From assembly GCA_947457095.1 (NCBI GenBank), contig CANGUK010000005.1, positions 1-52,204 of the forward strand: DNA of 52,204 nt. The letters run 5' to 3'. This stretch comes from Cyclobacteriaceae bacterium (GTDB taxonomy: Bacteria > Bacteroidota > Bacteroidia > Cytophagales > Cyclobacteriaceae). The notes under the pieces are model-generated. The model searched no databases. It was given only the letters and a program-made list of their open reading frames with translations, and was not told where the DNA came from. This document shows positions 43,269-51,564 of this stretch, one piece after another (position 1 is the stretch's first letter; every line of letters starts with the position of its first letter). Made by a program: the position numbers and the translations under genes.

Positions 43269-43913
43269 ATGAAAAAGATAGTTATATTCTTCTTTATTTA
43301 TTGGCTGACTTGGCATGCTTCGTTTGGTCAAGAGGGTAAAGTGATCGAGTTGGCTCCTGTGGAGATTGTCCCAGCAGACAACTTGTTGGTCTATTCCAAT
43401 TTTTCAAAAAAGTCTAGGGAAAACAATACAACGGTCCTAGGTCCTTTAGGAAGCATAAAAATAGCTACCGTGTCTGGGTTTAAAAATCCTGAAAAAGCTA
43501 CCATAGCTTTGGAGGGGCTGGAATTCTTTTTTAATTACAACTGGACTGAGGATTCCTCTGGCTTCTATGTACAACCCGTGGTGGTGGGAGAAAATGGATT
43601 ACCGGTAGTAGGGGGTGCTGATTTTCCCGAAAAATACTTGGTGACGAGCAAGCTACGAAACCGCATTTTTATTGATTTGTCCTCTAAGGGCCTCCACTTG
43701 GCTCCCCAAGAACGAGTGCTTGTGGGCATTCGGTTTTTAGAAAATGTAAATCCCGAAACGCCAAATAAGTTCAATATTACGGCTTTGAGTGGTAGAATGG
43801 ATGATTCCACCTATCTCTTGTATTGGGATGGCCGGTTACCTGAGAAAATATTTGATCCAGGTAAGCATTCTGCTGGTGTAAAATATTCTGTGGTGTACAA
43901 ATTGAAGGAATAA
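43269..43913 (+). CDS. Secreted beta-rich protein of unknown function
   Basis: About 214 residues from the ATG at 43269; an upstream extension in the same frame overlaps the peptide gene and is rejected. A signal peptide (MKKIVIFFFIYWLTWHASFG) leads to a mature part with beta-strand character: IALEGLEFFFNYNW, GFYVQPVVVGENGLPVVGG, NRIFIDLSSKGLHLAPQERVLVGIRFLE. The strand/'ID' pattern resembles the jelly-roll-like domain found in Bacteroidota proteins near carboxypeptidase-regulatory-like surface proteins; this is a weak resemblance. No sorting domain or lipobox. Its pairing with the four-Cys peptide may mean joint function. It ends 72 bp from the converging dnaE. Confidence 0.72.
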   Translation: MKKIVIFFFIYWLTWHASFGQEGKVIELAPVEIVPADNLLVYSNFSKKSRENNTTVLGPLGSIKIATVSGFKNPEKATIALEGLEFFFNYNWTEDSSGFYVQPVVVGENGLPVVGGADFPEKYLVTSKLRNRIFIDLSSKGLHLAPQERVLVGIRFLENVNPETPNKFNITALSGRMDDSTYLLYWDGRLPEKIFDPGKHSAGVKYSVVYKLKE

Positions 43914-43985
43914 CTTAATTGGTGAAGAGGTAGTGTTTTTTGGTTTCTTCCTAGATACTTGACTAAAAACTCTAATCCCATCTCC

Positions 43986-46952
43986 CTACCCCTCCGCATT
44001 CCAATAGGCCATCCGTTCCATGCGCTGCACCTCGAGAGAGTAGAAGCCAAACTCTTCCACTACCTTCCCCTCGATGCAGTAGATTGCTCTGCCTTTGAAG
44101 GGATACCTTTTGACCGTGGGCGGGAAGTGAACCGTGTCGATCCAATGCCCCTCCGAATCGATAAAGGTTCCAAAATTCATTACCTCCCCCTTGATCGTTC
44201 GGGTGTACTTGACGGTAACTAGGTAGCCAATTGCCTGCACGATTTTTCCTAATTGCTGCGGCAGCTCCTTCGCCTTCACCCCTTGGATACCTGGATCCTG
44301 GAGCAAGTGGAATGGGGATTCCAATGGAAATTCTAAAATATCGATTTGATCCAAGATGTCCTGACGCACATCCAACTCCTCCAATACCGGCACCTGAGGA
44401 GGCAAACGCTCCCAAGAATTGCCTCCTGCCGAATGCACAAACAGTTCCTGCGTAGGTCTAGCCCCCACCTGCTTGTGATGGAGAAAGTGGGCCTCCCAGA
44501 GGAGCTGCTGCTTGGGTTTGCCCGTAAACCGGAATGCTTGGATTCGAATCAAAATCAACAACTGCTCCAATCCACAGGAGATCCGCCTCACAAAATCCTC
44601 CAGCCCCAAAAAAGGACCCTGAGCATGCCGCTCCTGCAAGAGCTTTTCTACGGTTCGCTTTTCAAGGTGCTTCAGGTGGATCCATCCCAAGTAAACGGTC
44701 GTGCCGCTGATTCGAGTCAGGTACTCGCTCTCGTTGAGGTGGGGAGCCTCTATCCTCGCCCCCTGCATGCGCAACTCGTGTACGTAAAACTCGGTGGAGT
44801 AGAACCCCCCAAAATTGTTGATCACACCCACCATAAACTCCAAGGGGAAGTAGGCCTTCAAGAACAGACTCTGGTAGCTCTCCACCGCAAAGGAAGCGGA
44901 GTGCCCCTTGGCAAAGGAATAGCCTGCAAAACTCTCAATCTGCATCCATACCGCAGCTGCCTCGGCATCCTGCCTCCCTAGCCGCTTGCAGTTGTCAAAG
45001 TAGGCGGTCTTCACTCGCTCAAACTCGTCCTTGGAGCGGGATTTGCCACTCATGCCCCTGCGCAGCACATCCGCCTCGGCCAGGCTCAGCCCCGCAAAAT
45101 GGTGTGCCACCTTGATCACATCCTCCTGATACACCATGATGCCGTAGGTTTCGGGCATGATCTCCGCGAGCACGGGATGGGCCTGCTTCCTGCGCTCCGG
45201 GTCCCGATGCCGCAAGATGTACTCCCGCATCATGCCCGATCGAGCTACCCCAGGCCGGATGATGGAACTGGCCGCCACGAGCTCCAAGTAGGTGTCTGCC
45301 TGTAACTTGGCCAGCAGCATGCGCATGGCAGGAGACTCTACGTAAAAGGCACCAATCGTATGCCCGCTGCGAAGGAGCTCCTTGATCTTGGGGTCTTGCT
45401 TAAACTGGGCCACTGCACGGATGTCCACTTCAATTCCCTGGTTTTGCTGGATCAACTCCAAGCTGGACTTGATGTGCCCTAGCCCCCGCTGGCTCAGCAG
45501 GTCAAACTTGTGTAAGCCGATGTCTTCGGCCACGTGCATGTCGATATGGGCCACCGGAAAGCCCTTTGGAGGCAAACTCGTAGCAGTGTAGTAATGCATA
45601 GACTTGTGCGACAGCAGGAGTCCACAGGCATGAATGGTCAAGTGAGACGGCATGTCGTGCAGCACCTGCGCATAGCGAAGGATTAGCTTACCCAAGCCAT
45701 CGGGGCTATAGCCTGCTTTGTCGGCCTGCTGCAGCAGGGATTCAATCTCTGCCTTGGGTAGGCCAAAGACCTTACCCAGTTCCCGAATCACGGAGTTGTA
45801 TTGGAAGGTGCTGTACGATCCAAGGAGTGCTACATAGGCCTCTTGACCTACATTGTATTTTTTAAAGAGGTAGTCAAACACCTCGTCTCGGTCGGTCCAG
45901 CTGAAGTCAATGTCAAAGTCGGGAGGATTTTCTCGGTAAAGATTGATGAAGCGCTCAAAGTAGAGATCCAGTTCCATGGGATCCACATCAGTAATCCCCA
46001 AGCAGTAGGCCACCACGGAGTTGGCCCCGGAACCTCGACCCACATGGTAAAAATTGCGCCGATGGGCGAAGCGGATAATGTCGTAATTGATCAGGAAGTA
46101 GGACACAAAGCCCTTTTGTTGGATGAGTTCCAGCTCCTTTTCAATGCGCTGTTGGACCGCTGGGGGAAGCTGTGGGTAGCGTTGCTGCGCTCCTCGGAAG
46201 GTTTCCTGCCTGAGGTAGTCCAAATCTTCCCCTCCGGTACCGAGCAGGTCGCGCTTGTTTTTGACCGCTTGAAAGTAGAAGGAAAACTGGCACTGCTCCA
46301 GGAGTTTTTGGGCATTAAGGAGGAGATAGCTGTGATTTTCACATCGAGCGATTAGCTCTGCATAGCCGTAAAGTTGGTCCGAGGGATCCGCCTGTTCCTG
46401 CACAGGAAGCTTGCTGAGTAGCGTATTCAGATCCATGCTTCGCAGGAGCCGATGCGCGTTAAACTCCAATTTGGAGGAAAAGCTTACCGGCTGTAGGAGT
46501 ACCAATTTTTCTCGTCTCCGATACCAGGGGGAGGAATGCAGCTTGTTGAGTTGGCTGGGATGAATGCCGATATACTCATGCTCGGCCAAGGGGAAGTACT
46601 CCTTCGGAAAAGGATAGATTACAAAACTGTTTGCAAAGGAAGGTGCTTTCTCAGCAAAGGGACGCTGCTGAAGTAGGTGCTCCGAGAGGTGCTTGTTGAG
46701 TTCGTACAGGCCCTCCTGATTTCGTGCAAGCCCGATGTACTGCTGCGCAATGCCGTTTCTGAAATCTATCCCAATCACCGGATGGATGCCTGCTTTTTGT
46801 GCCGCTCGGATAAAGGGAAATACCGCAGCACTGCTGTTGATGTCAGTGAGTGCCAGGGCATCTACCTTCCGTTTTTTTGCTTCAGATACGAGCATATCCA
46901 CCGACAGGGTGCCGTATTTGAAACTGAAGTGGCTGTGGCAATTGAGAAACAT
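43986..46952 (-). CDS. dnaE: DNA polymerase III alpha subunit, short error-prone type (DnaE2-like)
   Basis: A 988-residue C-family polymerase. An N-terminal PHP domain starts CHSHFSFKYGTLS. The palm has the catalytic aspartates Asp347 and Asp349 (PPDFDIDF) and Asp484 (HKFDLLSQRGL). Fingers and (HhH)2 regions follow, ending in an OB-fold (QAIGYLVTVKYTRTIKGEVMNFG). The length is far below replicative DnaE1 (usually over 1,150 in Bacteroidota) and fits DnaE2/ImuC-type polymerases used in damage-induced mutagenesis. These are usually next to a Y-family polymerase and a LexA-like regulator; neither is here. Tandem palindromes upstream suggest repressor control. The gene is solitary on the minus strand. 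Confidence 0.9.
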   Translation of the reverse strand: MFLNCHSHFSFKYGTLSVDMLVSEAKKRKVDALALTDINSSAAVFPFIRAAQKAGIHPVIGIDFRNGIAQQYIGLARNQEGLYELNKHLSEHLLQQRPFAEKAPSFANSFVIYPFPKEYFPLAEHEYIGIHPSQLNKLHSSPWYRRREKLVLLQPVSFSSKLEFNAHRLLRSMDLNTLLSKLPVQEQADPSDQLYGYAELIARCENHSYLLLNAQKLLEQCQFSFYFQAVKNKRDLLGTGGEDLDYLRQETFRGAQQRYPQLPPAVQQRIEKELELIQQKGFVSYFLINYDIIRFAHRRNFYHVGRGSGANSVVAYCLGITDVDPMELDLYFERFINLYRENPPDFDIDFSWTDRDEVFDYLFKKYNVGQEAYVALLGSYSTFQYNSVIRELGKVFGLPKAEIESLLQQADKAGYSPDGLGKLILRYAQVLHDMPSHLTIHACGLLLSHKSMHYYTATSLPPKGFPVAHIDMHVAEDIGLHKFDLLSQRGLGHIKSSLELIQQNQGIEVDIRAVAQFKQDPKIKELLRSGHTIGAFYVESPAMRMLLAKLQADTYLELVAASSIIRPGVARSGMMREYILRHRDPERRKQAHPVLAEIMPETYGIMVYQEDVIKVAHHFAGLSLAEADVLRRGMSGKSRSKDEFERVKTAYFDNCKRLGRQDAEAAAVWMQIESFAGYSFAKGHSASFAVESYQSLFLKAYFPLEFMVGVINNFGGFYSTEFYVHELRMQGARIEAPHLNESEYLTRISGTTVYLGWIHLKHLEKRTVEKLLQERHAQGPFLGLEDFVRRISCGLEQLLILIRIQAFRFTGKPKQQLLWEAHFLHHKQVGARPTQELFVHSAGGNSWERLPPQVPVLEELDVRQDILDQIDILEFPLESPFHLLQDPGIQGVKAKELPQQLGKIVQAIGYLVTVKYTRTIKGEVMNFGTFIDSEGHWIDTVHFPPTVKRYPFKGRAIYCIEGKVVEEFGFYSLEVQRMERMAYWNAEG

Positions 46953-47060
46953 GGAGTCGGCGAGATGCTTTCCCGAAGACTGTCCTCGGGATGAAGTAGA
47001 ATAAGTAAAACGGAATTAAAGGAGATAGCCCTTTCCTGAAGAGCAGGTATGGGTTAGGGA

Positions 47061-47107
47061 ATTAAAATGTTAATTATATTAACATTTTAATGTTTATAAT
47101 GTAAACA
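47061..47107. promoter_or_regulatory. Two tandem 17-bp palindromic operators upstream of dnaE
   Basis: TGTTAATTATATTAACA (47069-47085) and TGTTTATAATGTAAACA (47091-47107) each have perfect 6-bp arms around a 5-bp centre. Their starts are 22 bp apart, about two helical turns, as for cooperative dimer binding. The first is embedded in longer perfect 13-bp arms ATTAAAATGTTAA (47061-47073) and TTAACATTTTAAT (47079-47091). They lie about 117-155 bp before the dnaE ATG. The binding protein is unknown; a LexA-like or Xre-type repressor is an inference. Confidence 0.65.
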
Positions 47108-47206
47108 AAAAGAATAACAAAAAAAGCCGATCTCCAGAAAATGAAGAAAATTTTCTATTCGTTTTCCGCAGATCAAATAGACTAAATCAGCGTATTTTTC
47201 TGGTTA

Positions 47207-47220
47207 TCCGCCTCGGCGGA
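47207..47220. other. Palindromic hairpin between the small protein gene and dnaE
   Basis: TCCGCCTCGGCGGA is self-complementary with a 2-base centre (TC). It lies 25 bp past the stop of the gene at 47245 but has no T-run on that strand, so it is at best a weak terminator. The sequence around it is AT-rich. Confidence 0.3.
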
Positions 47221-47244
47221 GTGTGAAAAAATTTTTCTGCCGGA

Positions 47245-47472
47245 TCAGGCTTTGGCCAGCAGAAGCTGAAACTCCAAGGCACTGCAGGGTTTGAACTCAT
47301 CGGCTTCCAGGTCATCAAAAATTTCTTCATCGGCGACAATGTCCGTTTTCTCAATTCTCCCATCAGGATGCAGGATAAGTTCAATCCCAGTATAGTCATC
47401 GGGATGGATGCAAACCAAAACTTGGTAGTCGTCAAAAATTCGTTTGAAGTACTGTGAAATTCCTTTTGCCAC
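47245..47472 (-). CDS. Small acidic conserved hypothetical protein
   Basis: A 75-residue soluble protein, MAKGISQYFKRIFDDYQVLVCIHPDD onward. It is acidic in the middle (EKTDIVADEEIFDDLEADEF) and ends ALEFQLLLAKA. No signal peptide or membrane segment. The start is a GTG at 47472 with no ATG alternative. I do not recognise a domain, but the balanced amino-acid composition and clean frame argue it is real. It is divergent from the trp leader and its start is 90 bp away from trpL. Confidence 0.7.
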   Translation of the reverse strand: MAKGISQYFKRIFDDYQVLVCIHPDDYTGIELILHPDGRIEKTDIVADEEIFDDLEADEFKPCSALEFQLLLAKA

Positions 47473-47522
47473 GATGAATTCAGGGTTTGGTTAAAAATAA
47501 TTCAAAAAAACAGGTGTTAAGC

Positions 47523-47552
47523 ATTGCTTATTCCAAAGCATTTCTAAATTTG
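47523..47552 (+). promoter_or_regulatory. Predicted trp operon promoter
   Basis: The -7 element TAAATTTG (47545-47552) matches TAnnTTTG exactly. ATTG (47523-47526) stands 18 bp upstream as a weak -33. Transcription would begin only a few bases before the trpL ATG at 47563, giving an almost leaderless leader peptide mRNA. Confidence 0.55.
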
Positions 47553-47562
47553 TGGCAAGCTA

Positions 47563-47640
47563 ATGAAAACAATCGCAAACAACTACTGGTGGTGGCATTC
47601 CATAACTTTCCTCGGGAAAGCTCAGAAAGCCGTTGCCTAA
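47563..47640 (+). CDS. trpL: trp operon leader peptide (TrpL)
   Basis: A 25-residue open frame (starts MKTIANNYWWWHS, ends QKAVA, TAA 47638-47640) with three consecutive Trp codons at 47587-47595, residues 9-11. It is directly upstream of a terminator hairpin and trpE. Ribosome stalling at the Trp codons when charged tRNA-Trp is scarce would favour the antiterminator. A short hairpin just after the Trp codons (CTTTCC 47606-47611 with GGAAAG 47615-47620) could serve as the pause structure. Confidence 0.88.
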   Translation: MKTIANNYWWWHSITFLGKAQKAVA

Positions 47641-47697
47641 ACTTTGCGCAATACATACCTCAAAAGGCTTACTGGATTTCCCGGTAAGCCTTTTTTT
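47621..47697 (+). promoter_or_regulatory. trp attenuator: antiterminator and terminator hairpins
   Basis: The terminator stem is GGCTTACTGG (47666-47675) with CCGGTAAGCC (47681-47690), 10 pairs including one G-T wobble, extended by four A:T pairs and followed by seven T (47691-47697). The competing antiterminator pairs CAGAAAGCC (47623-47631) with GGCTTACTG (47666-47674), 8 of 9 pairs. The two structures share the 5' arm of the terminator, so they exclude each other. Confidence 0.88.
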
Positions 47698-47718
47698 GTG
47701 CCTTTTTCCGAACCAAAA

Positions 47719-49128
47719 ATGTCCCAAACCTATTCCCTACATACGCAGTACCGCAAGCGATTGGCCGATACCATTACGCCAGTCAGTATTTACTTGCAGA
47801 TTCGTGATCGCTTCGCTAATCCCATCTTGCTGGAGTCCTCCGATTACCGAGGACAGGACAACAGCTACTCTTACATCTGCTTCAATCCCCTCGCTTCCTT
47901 TTCCTTCACGGCAGGGAAGGTTTTGGAAAAAATGCCTGATGGACAGGAAAATTCCTACACCGTGAGTACAGAACAGCCGCTGATGGATTGCTTGCGGCGC
48001 TTTGGAAATGCATTTCAATCGAGCCCAGACTCCTTCAAATTCAGCACAAATGGACTCTTTGGCTACACCCAATACGATACGGTAGGCTGGTTTGAGGATA
48101 TCCAACTCCAAGGTACCCCTTCCCAGGAGGTGCCCATGATGCACTACGCGATGTACCAAAACATCATCGTGGTGGATCATTACAAAAACGAGCTGCACCT
48201 CTTCGAACACCTGCCAGAGGGTGCTGTCCGAGCCTCCTACCTGGATGAAATCGAGACCTTGCTCAACAACAAGAACATTCCTGCCTACTCTTTCAAAAAG
48301 GTAGGGGAAGAGTTTTCCAACTACAGCGATGCGGAGTTTTTGGAACTTTTGGGGAAGGCTCAAAAGCATTGCCAGCGTGGGGATGTATTCCAGCTAGTGC
48401 TATCTAGGAGATTTACCACTGCCTTCAAAGGGGATGAGTTTAATGTGTACCGCGCCCTTCGCTCGGTCAATCCCTCACCCTACCTCTTCTATTTTGATTA
48501 TGGATCCTTCAAGGTTTTTGGAAGCTCTCCAGAAGCACAAATCGTTGTTAAAAACCGAAAAGCAACCCTTTTTCCAATTGCAGGGACCTTCCGGCGTACG
48601 GGCAACGATGTGGAGGATGCAGCCCTTGCACGCAAGCTCTATGACGATCCCAAGGAAAATGCGGAGCATGTGATGCTCGTGGATTTGGCACGAAATGACC
48701 TATCCCGCTCTTCCGATCGGGTAGAAGTGGAGGTTTTCAAGGAAGTGCAGTACTACTCCCATGTGATCCATTTGGTGTCCAAAGTTACAGGGCAGCTGCC
48801 CGAAGGAACCAATCCCCTGCAATTGGTGGCGGACACCTTTCCAGCAGGAACACTTTCGGGCGCACCGAAATACCGAGCCATGGAATTGATTGATGAACTG
48901 GAAACAGTGCCCCGGCAATTCTATGGAGGAGCGATTGGCTACCTTGGGTTCAATGGGGACTTCAACCATGCCATTGTCATCCGCTCTTTTGTATCGGAAA
49001 ATAATCAGCTGCGCTTTCAGGCCGGTGCTGGCGTAGTTGCTAAAAGTGACATCCACTCCGAATTGCAGGAGGTGGCCAACAAATTGGAAGCCCTGCGGGT
49101 GGCCTTGAAAACTGCCGAACATATTTAA
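47719..49128 (+). CDS. trpE: Anthranilate synthase component I
   Basis: A 469-residue chorismate-using enzyme that with TrpG makes anthranilate, the first step of tryptophan synthesis. The feedback-site LLES motif is Leu37-Ser40 (ANPILLESSDY). Chorismate-binding motifs: GDVFQLVLSRRF, PSPYLFYFDYGSFKVFGSSPEAQIV, PIAGTFRRTGNDVEDA and FPAGTLSGAPKYRAMELIDELE. The ATG at 47719 follows the attenuator T-run by 21 bp; an in-frame extension upstream crosses the hairpin and is rejected. The gap to trpG is 11 bp. Confidence 0.95.
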   Translation: MSQTYSLHTQYRKRLADTITPVSIYLQIRDRFANPILLESSDYRGQDNSYSYICFNPLASFSFTAGKVLEKMPDGQENSYTVSTEQPLMDCLRRFGNAFQSSPDSFKFSTNGLFGYTQYDTVGWFEDIQLQGTPSQEVPMMHYAMYQNIIVVDHYKNELHLFEHLPEGAVRASYLDEIETLLNNKNIPAYSFKKVGEEFSNYSDAEFLELLGKAQKHCQRGDVFQLVLSRRFTTAFKGDEFNVYRALRSVNPSPYLFYFDYGSFKVFGSSPEAQIVVKNRKATLFPIAGTFRRTGNDVEDAALARKLYDDPKENAEHVMLVDLARNDLSRSSDRVEVEVFKEVQYYSHVIHLVSKVTGQLPEGTNPLQLVADTFPAGTLSGAPKYRAMELIDELETVPRQFYGGAIGYLGFNGDFNHAIVIRSFVSENNQLRFQAGAGVVAKSDIHSELQEVANKLEALRVALKTAEHI

Positions 49129-49139
49129 GCGATGCGTCA

Positions 49140-49706
49140 ATGAAAATTTTGGTTCTAGATAATTACGATTCCTTCACCTACAACCTGGTGTACCTGATCC
49201 GTCAACTGGGTTATGGACAGCAATTGGACGTTCGTCGGAACGATACATTTGACCTAGATGAAGTGGAGCAGTTTGCTAAAATTCTCCTTTCCCCAGGACC
49301 TGGTATTCCGGAGGAAGCAGGGCTGATGCCCGCCCTTTTGCAGCGCTTTGGGACGACCAAATCCATCCTTGGAATTTGCTTGGGTCATCAAGCCATCGCA
49401 GAGGCTTTCGGTGGAAAGCTACACAACCTATCGGAAGTGCAGCATGGGGTAGCAGCTACGCTTACGGTAGTTCCCGATCGATTATTTACCGGACTACCTA
49501 GCCAGTTTGCTGTAGGCCGGTACCATTCTTGGGTAGTGGATGAAGCACATTTGCCCGCGGACTTGGAGGTGATCGGCCGTACCCCTGACCAACAAATTAT
49601 GGCGATTCGCCATAGGAAATATGACCTTCGTGGACTGCAATTTCACCCAGAAAGCATCCTCACCGAACACGGATCCCAGTTGATCCAAAATTGGCTTCAA
49701 TCCTAA
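49140..49706 (+). CDS. trpG: Anthranilate synthase component II (glutamine amidotransferase)
   Basis: A 188-residue class I glutamine amidotransferase that supplies ammonia to TrpE. The catalytic triad is Cys80 (GICLGHQ), His169 and Glu171 (LQFHPESILTEHG). It begins MKILVLDNYDSFTYNLVYLI, the family N-terminus. In some bacteria the same subunit also serves PabB; the trp location favours tryptophan synthesis. The gap to trpD is 17 bp. Confidence 0.95.
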   Translation: MKILVLDNYDSFTYNLVYLIRQLGYGQQLDVRRNDTFDLDEVEQFAKILLSPGPGIPEEAGLMPALLQRFGTTKSILGICLGHQAIAEAFGGKLHNLSEVQHGVAATLTVVPDRLFTGLPSQFAVGRYHSWVVDEAHLPADLEVIGRTPDQQIMAIRHRKYDLRGLQFHPESILTEHGSQLIQNWLQS

Positions 49707-49723
49707 CTGATCTCAATCTACCG

Positions 49724-50734
49724 ATGAAAGACATATTAAATCACCTCATTGCACACAAGACGCTCTCCCAGCAGCAGGCGAAAGAGGTCTTGAAAAACCT
49801 GGCTACGGGATCTTATCCCAGCAGCCAAGTGGCAGCCTTTATGACTGTATTCCTGATGCGCAGCATAACGGTGGAGGAACTTCGTGGTTTTCGGGAAGCC
49901 ATGCTCGAACTCTGCGTGCCCATCGACCTTTCGGAATACGATGCCATGGATCTATGTGGCACAGGTGGAGATGGCAAAGACACCTTCAATATCTCAACGC
50001 TTTCCTCCTTCATCGTAGCCGGTGCCGGGCAAGCTGTGGCCAAGCATGGCAATACAGGCGTGTCCTCCATTTGTGGTTCCTCTAACTTGCTCGCCCATTT
50101 TGGATACGAGTTTAGCGCAGATCCAGACCAGCTGCGGCGTAGTTTGGATCAAGTGGGTCTCTGCTTTCTGCATGCCCCGCTTTTTCACCCTGCCATGAAA
50201 AGTGTGGCTCCTATACGAAAGGAACTTGGGGTGAAAACCTTTTTCAACATGCTTGGACCCATGGTCAACCCTAGTTTCCCCCGCAAGCAATTGGTAGGGG
50301 TGTTTAGTTTGGAACTCGCTCGACTTTATGGCTACCTCTACCAAGAGACAGAGGGTCGATTTGCGATCCTACATGCCCTAGATGGCTACGATGAAATCTC
50401 CCTGACGGGACCTTTCAAAATGATTACCAATGGAGGTGAAAGGCTCTACCATCCTCAAGCATTGGGCTTGGAGCAACTTTCTCCAGAGAGTATCCTAGGA
50501 GGGGCTACGATTGATGAATCAGCCCGCATATTTGAACAAGTGCTCCGTGGAGCGGGTAGCGCTGCGCAAAATCAGGTCGTAATCGCCAATGCCGCTGCTG
50601 CATTGGTGACTGCTCGTGAAGGGCTTGGCTTTGAAGAAGCGATTGACTTAGCCAAAGAAACCCTGATGAGTGGCAAAGCCCTCCGTGTATTTACGGGATT
50701 GATCCAACCCCAAACCTCCGTATCATTAAACTAA
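49724..50734 (+). CDS. trpD: Anthranilate phosphoribosyltransferase
   Basis: A 336-residue enzyme that joins anthranilate to phosphoribosyl pyrophosphate. The PRPP-binding glycine-rich loop is DLCGTGGDGKDTFNISTLSSF. KHGNTGVSS and HPAMKSVAPIRKELGVKTFFNMLGPMVNP provide the anthranilate channel and magnesium sites. The ATG at 49724 (MKDILNHLIAHKTLS) is the usual start; an in-frame TTG at 49691 lies inside trpG. The gap to trpC is 10 bp. Confidence 0.95.
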   Translation: MKDILNHLIAHKTLSQQQAKEVLKNLATGSYPSSQVAAFMTVFLMRSITVEELRGFREAMLELCVPIDLSEYDAMDLCGTGGDGKDTFNISTLSSFIVAGAGQAVAKHGNTGVSSICGSSNLLAHFGYEFSADPDQLRRSLDQVGLCFLHAPLFHPAMKSVAPIRKELGVKTFFNMLGPMVNPSFPRKQLVGVFSLELARLYGYLYQETEGRFAILHALDGYDEISLTGPFKMITNGGERLYHPQALGLEQLSPESILGGATIDESARIFEQVLRGAGSAAQNQVVIANAAAALVTAREGLGFEEAIDLAKETLMSGKALRVFTGLIQPQTSVSLN

Positions 50735-50744
50735 GCTGCACCTG

Positions 50745-51557
50745 ATGAATACACTAGAAAAAATCATTGCTGATAAGTACCTGGAAGTGGAAATCCGCAA
50801 GCAACAGCGTCCTGCAGCTGTCTTGGAAAAAAGCAGTGCATTTACCAGAACGCCCCTTTCCTTAAAGTCATTTCTACTAGATCCTACCAAGTCTGGTATC
50901 ATCACCGAATTCAAACGAAAGTCCCCCTCAAAAGGCCTGATCAACGGTACCTCTTCGGTGGAGGTGGTGAGCAAGGGATACGAGCTGGCAGGTGCCTCTG
51001 CACTATCGGTGCTAACAGACCAGGACTACTTTGGAGGAGCTACAGCAGATCTGGAGATGGCAAGAAAGCAGGTGACTATCCCGATCTTGAGAAAAGACTT
51101 TGTAGTGGACGAGTACCAAATCTTAGAAGCCAAAGCCATGGGGGCCGATTGTATTTTACTTATTGCCGCTGCCTTGTCCCCAGCAAAAGTCAATTCCTTG
51201 GCCACCTTTGCCCAGAGTCTGGGACTTGAAGTGCTCATGGAAGTACATAATTTGGAGGAGTTGGAGGAATCGTTTTGTGACTCTCTAGACGTAGTCGGTG
51301 TCAACAACCGAAACCTGAAAACTTTCGCCGTGTCTTTGGAGACTTCCTTAGCCCTGGTGGATCGTATTCCAAATCAGGTAGTAAAAATTTCAGAAAGCGG
51401 AATTTCGGATCCAGCTACCCTGGTGGACTTCCGAAAGGCAGGCTTCGATGGCTTCTTGATCGGGGAAAATTTTATGAAAACCTCCAGTCCAGAGCAGGCA
51501 GCAATGGATTTTATCTTGGAGTTTAGACGATTGATGGGGGAGCAAAGCATTGGCTAA
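50745..51557 (+). CDS. trpC: Indole-3-glycerol phosphate synthase
   Basis: A 270-residue TIM-barrel enzyme closing the indole ring. Conserved segments: ITEFKRKSPSKG (catalytic Lys and phosphate-binding), ILRKDFVVDEYQILEAKAMGADCILLI, VGVNNRNLKTF and KISESGISDP, with GFLIGENFMK for phosphate. It is single-function here, not fused to TrpF, and ends 7 bp before the trpF ATG. Confidence 0.95.
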   Translation: MNTLEKIIADKYLEVEIRKQQRPAAVLEKSSAFTRTPLSLKSFLLDPTKSGIITEFKRKSPSKGLINGTSSVEVVSKGYELAGASALSVLTDQDYFGGATADLEMARKQVTIPILRKDFVVDEYQILEAKAMGADCILLIAAALSPAKVNSLATFAQSLGLEVLMEVHNLEELEESFCDSLDVVGVNNRNLKTFAVSLETSLALVDRIPNQVVKISESGISDPATLVDFRKAGFDGFLIGENFMKTSSPEQAAMDFILEFRRLMGEQSIG

Positions 51558-51564
51558 GCAGCGT

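Noticed and set aside
43914-43985. Terminator between the converging secreted protein and dnaE genes
   Set aside because: I found no stem of more than a few pairs followed by a T-run on either strand.
47145-47156. AGAAAATTTTCT palindrome as a third operator upstream of dnaE
   Set aside because: Simple A/T palindrome not matching the two TGTTwA...TwAACA sites, likely by chance in AT-rich DNA.
47487-47687. 66-residue plus-strand frame across the trp leader
   Set aside because: It starts at TTG, runs in a different frame from trpL and crosses the attenuator hairpin; trpL explains the region better.
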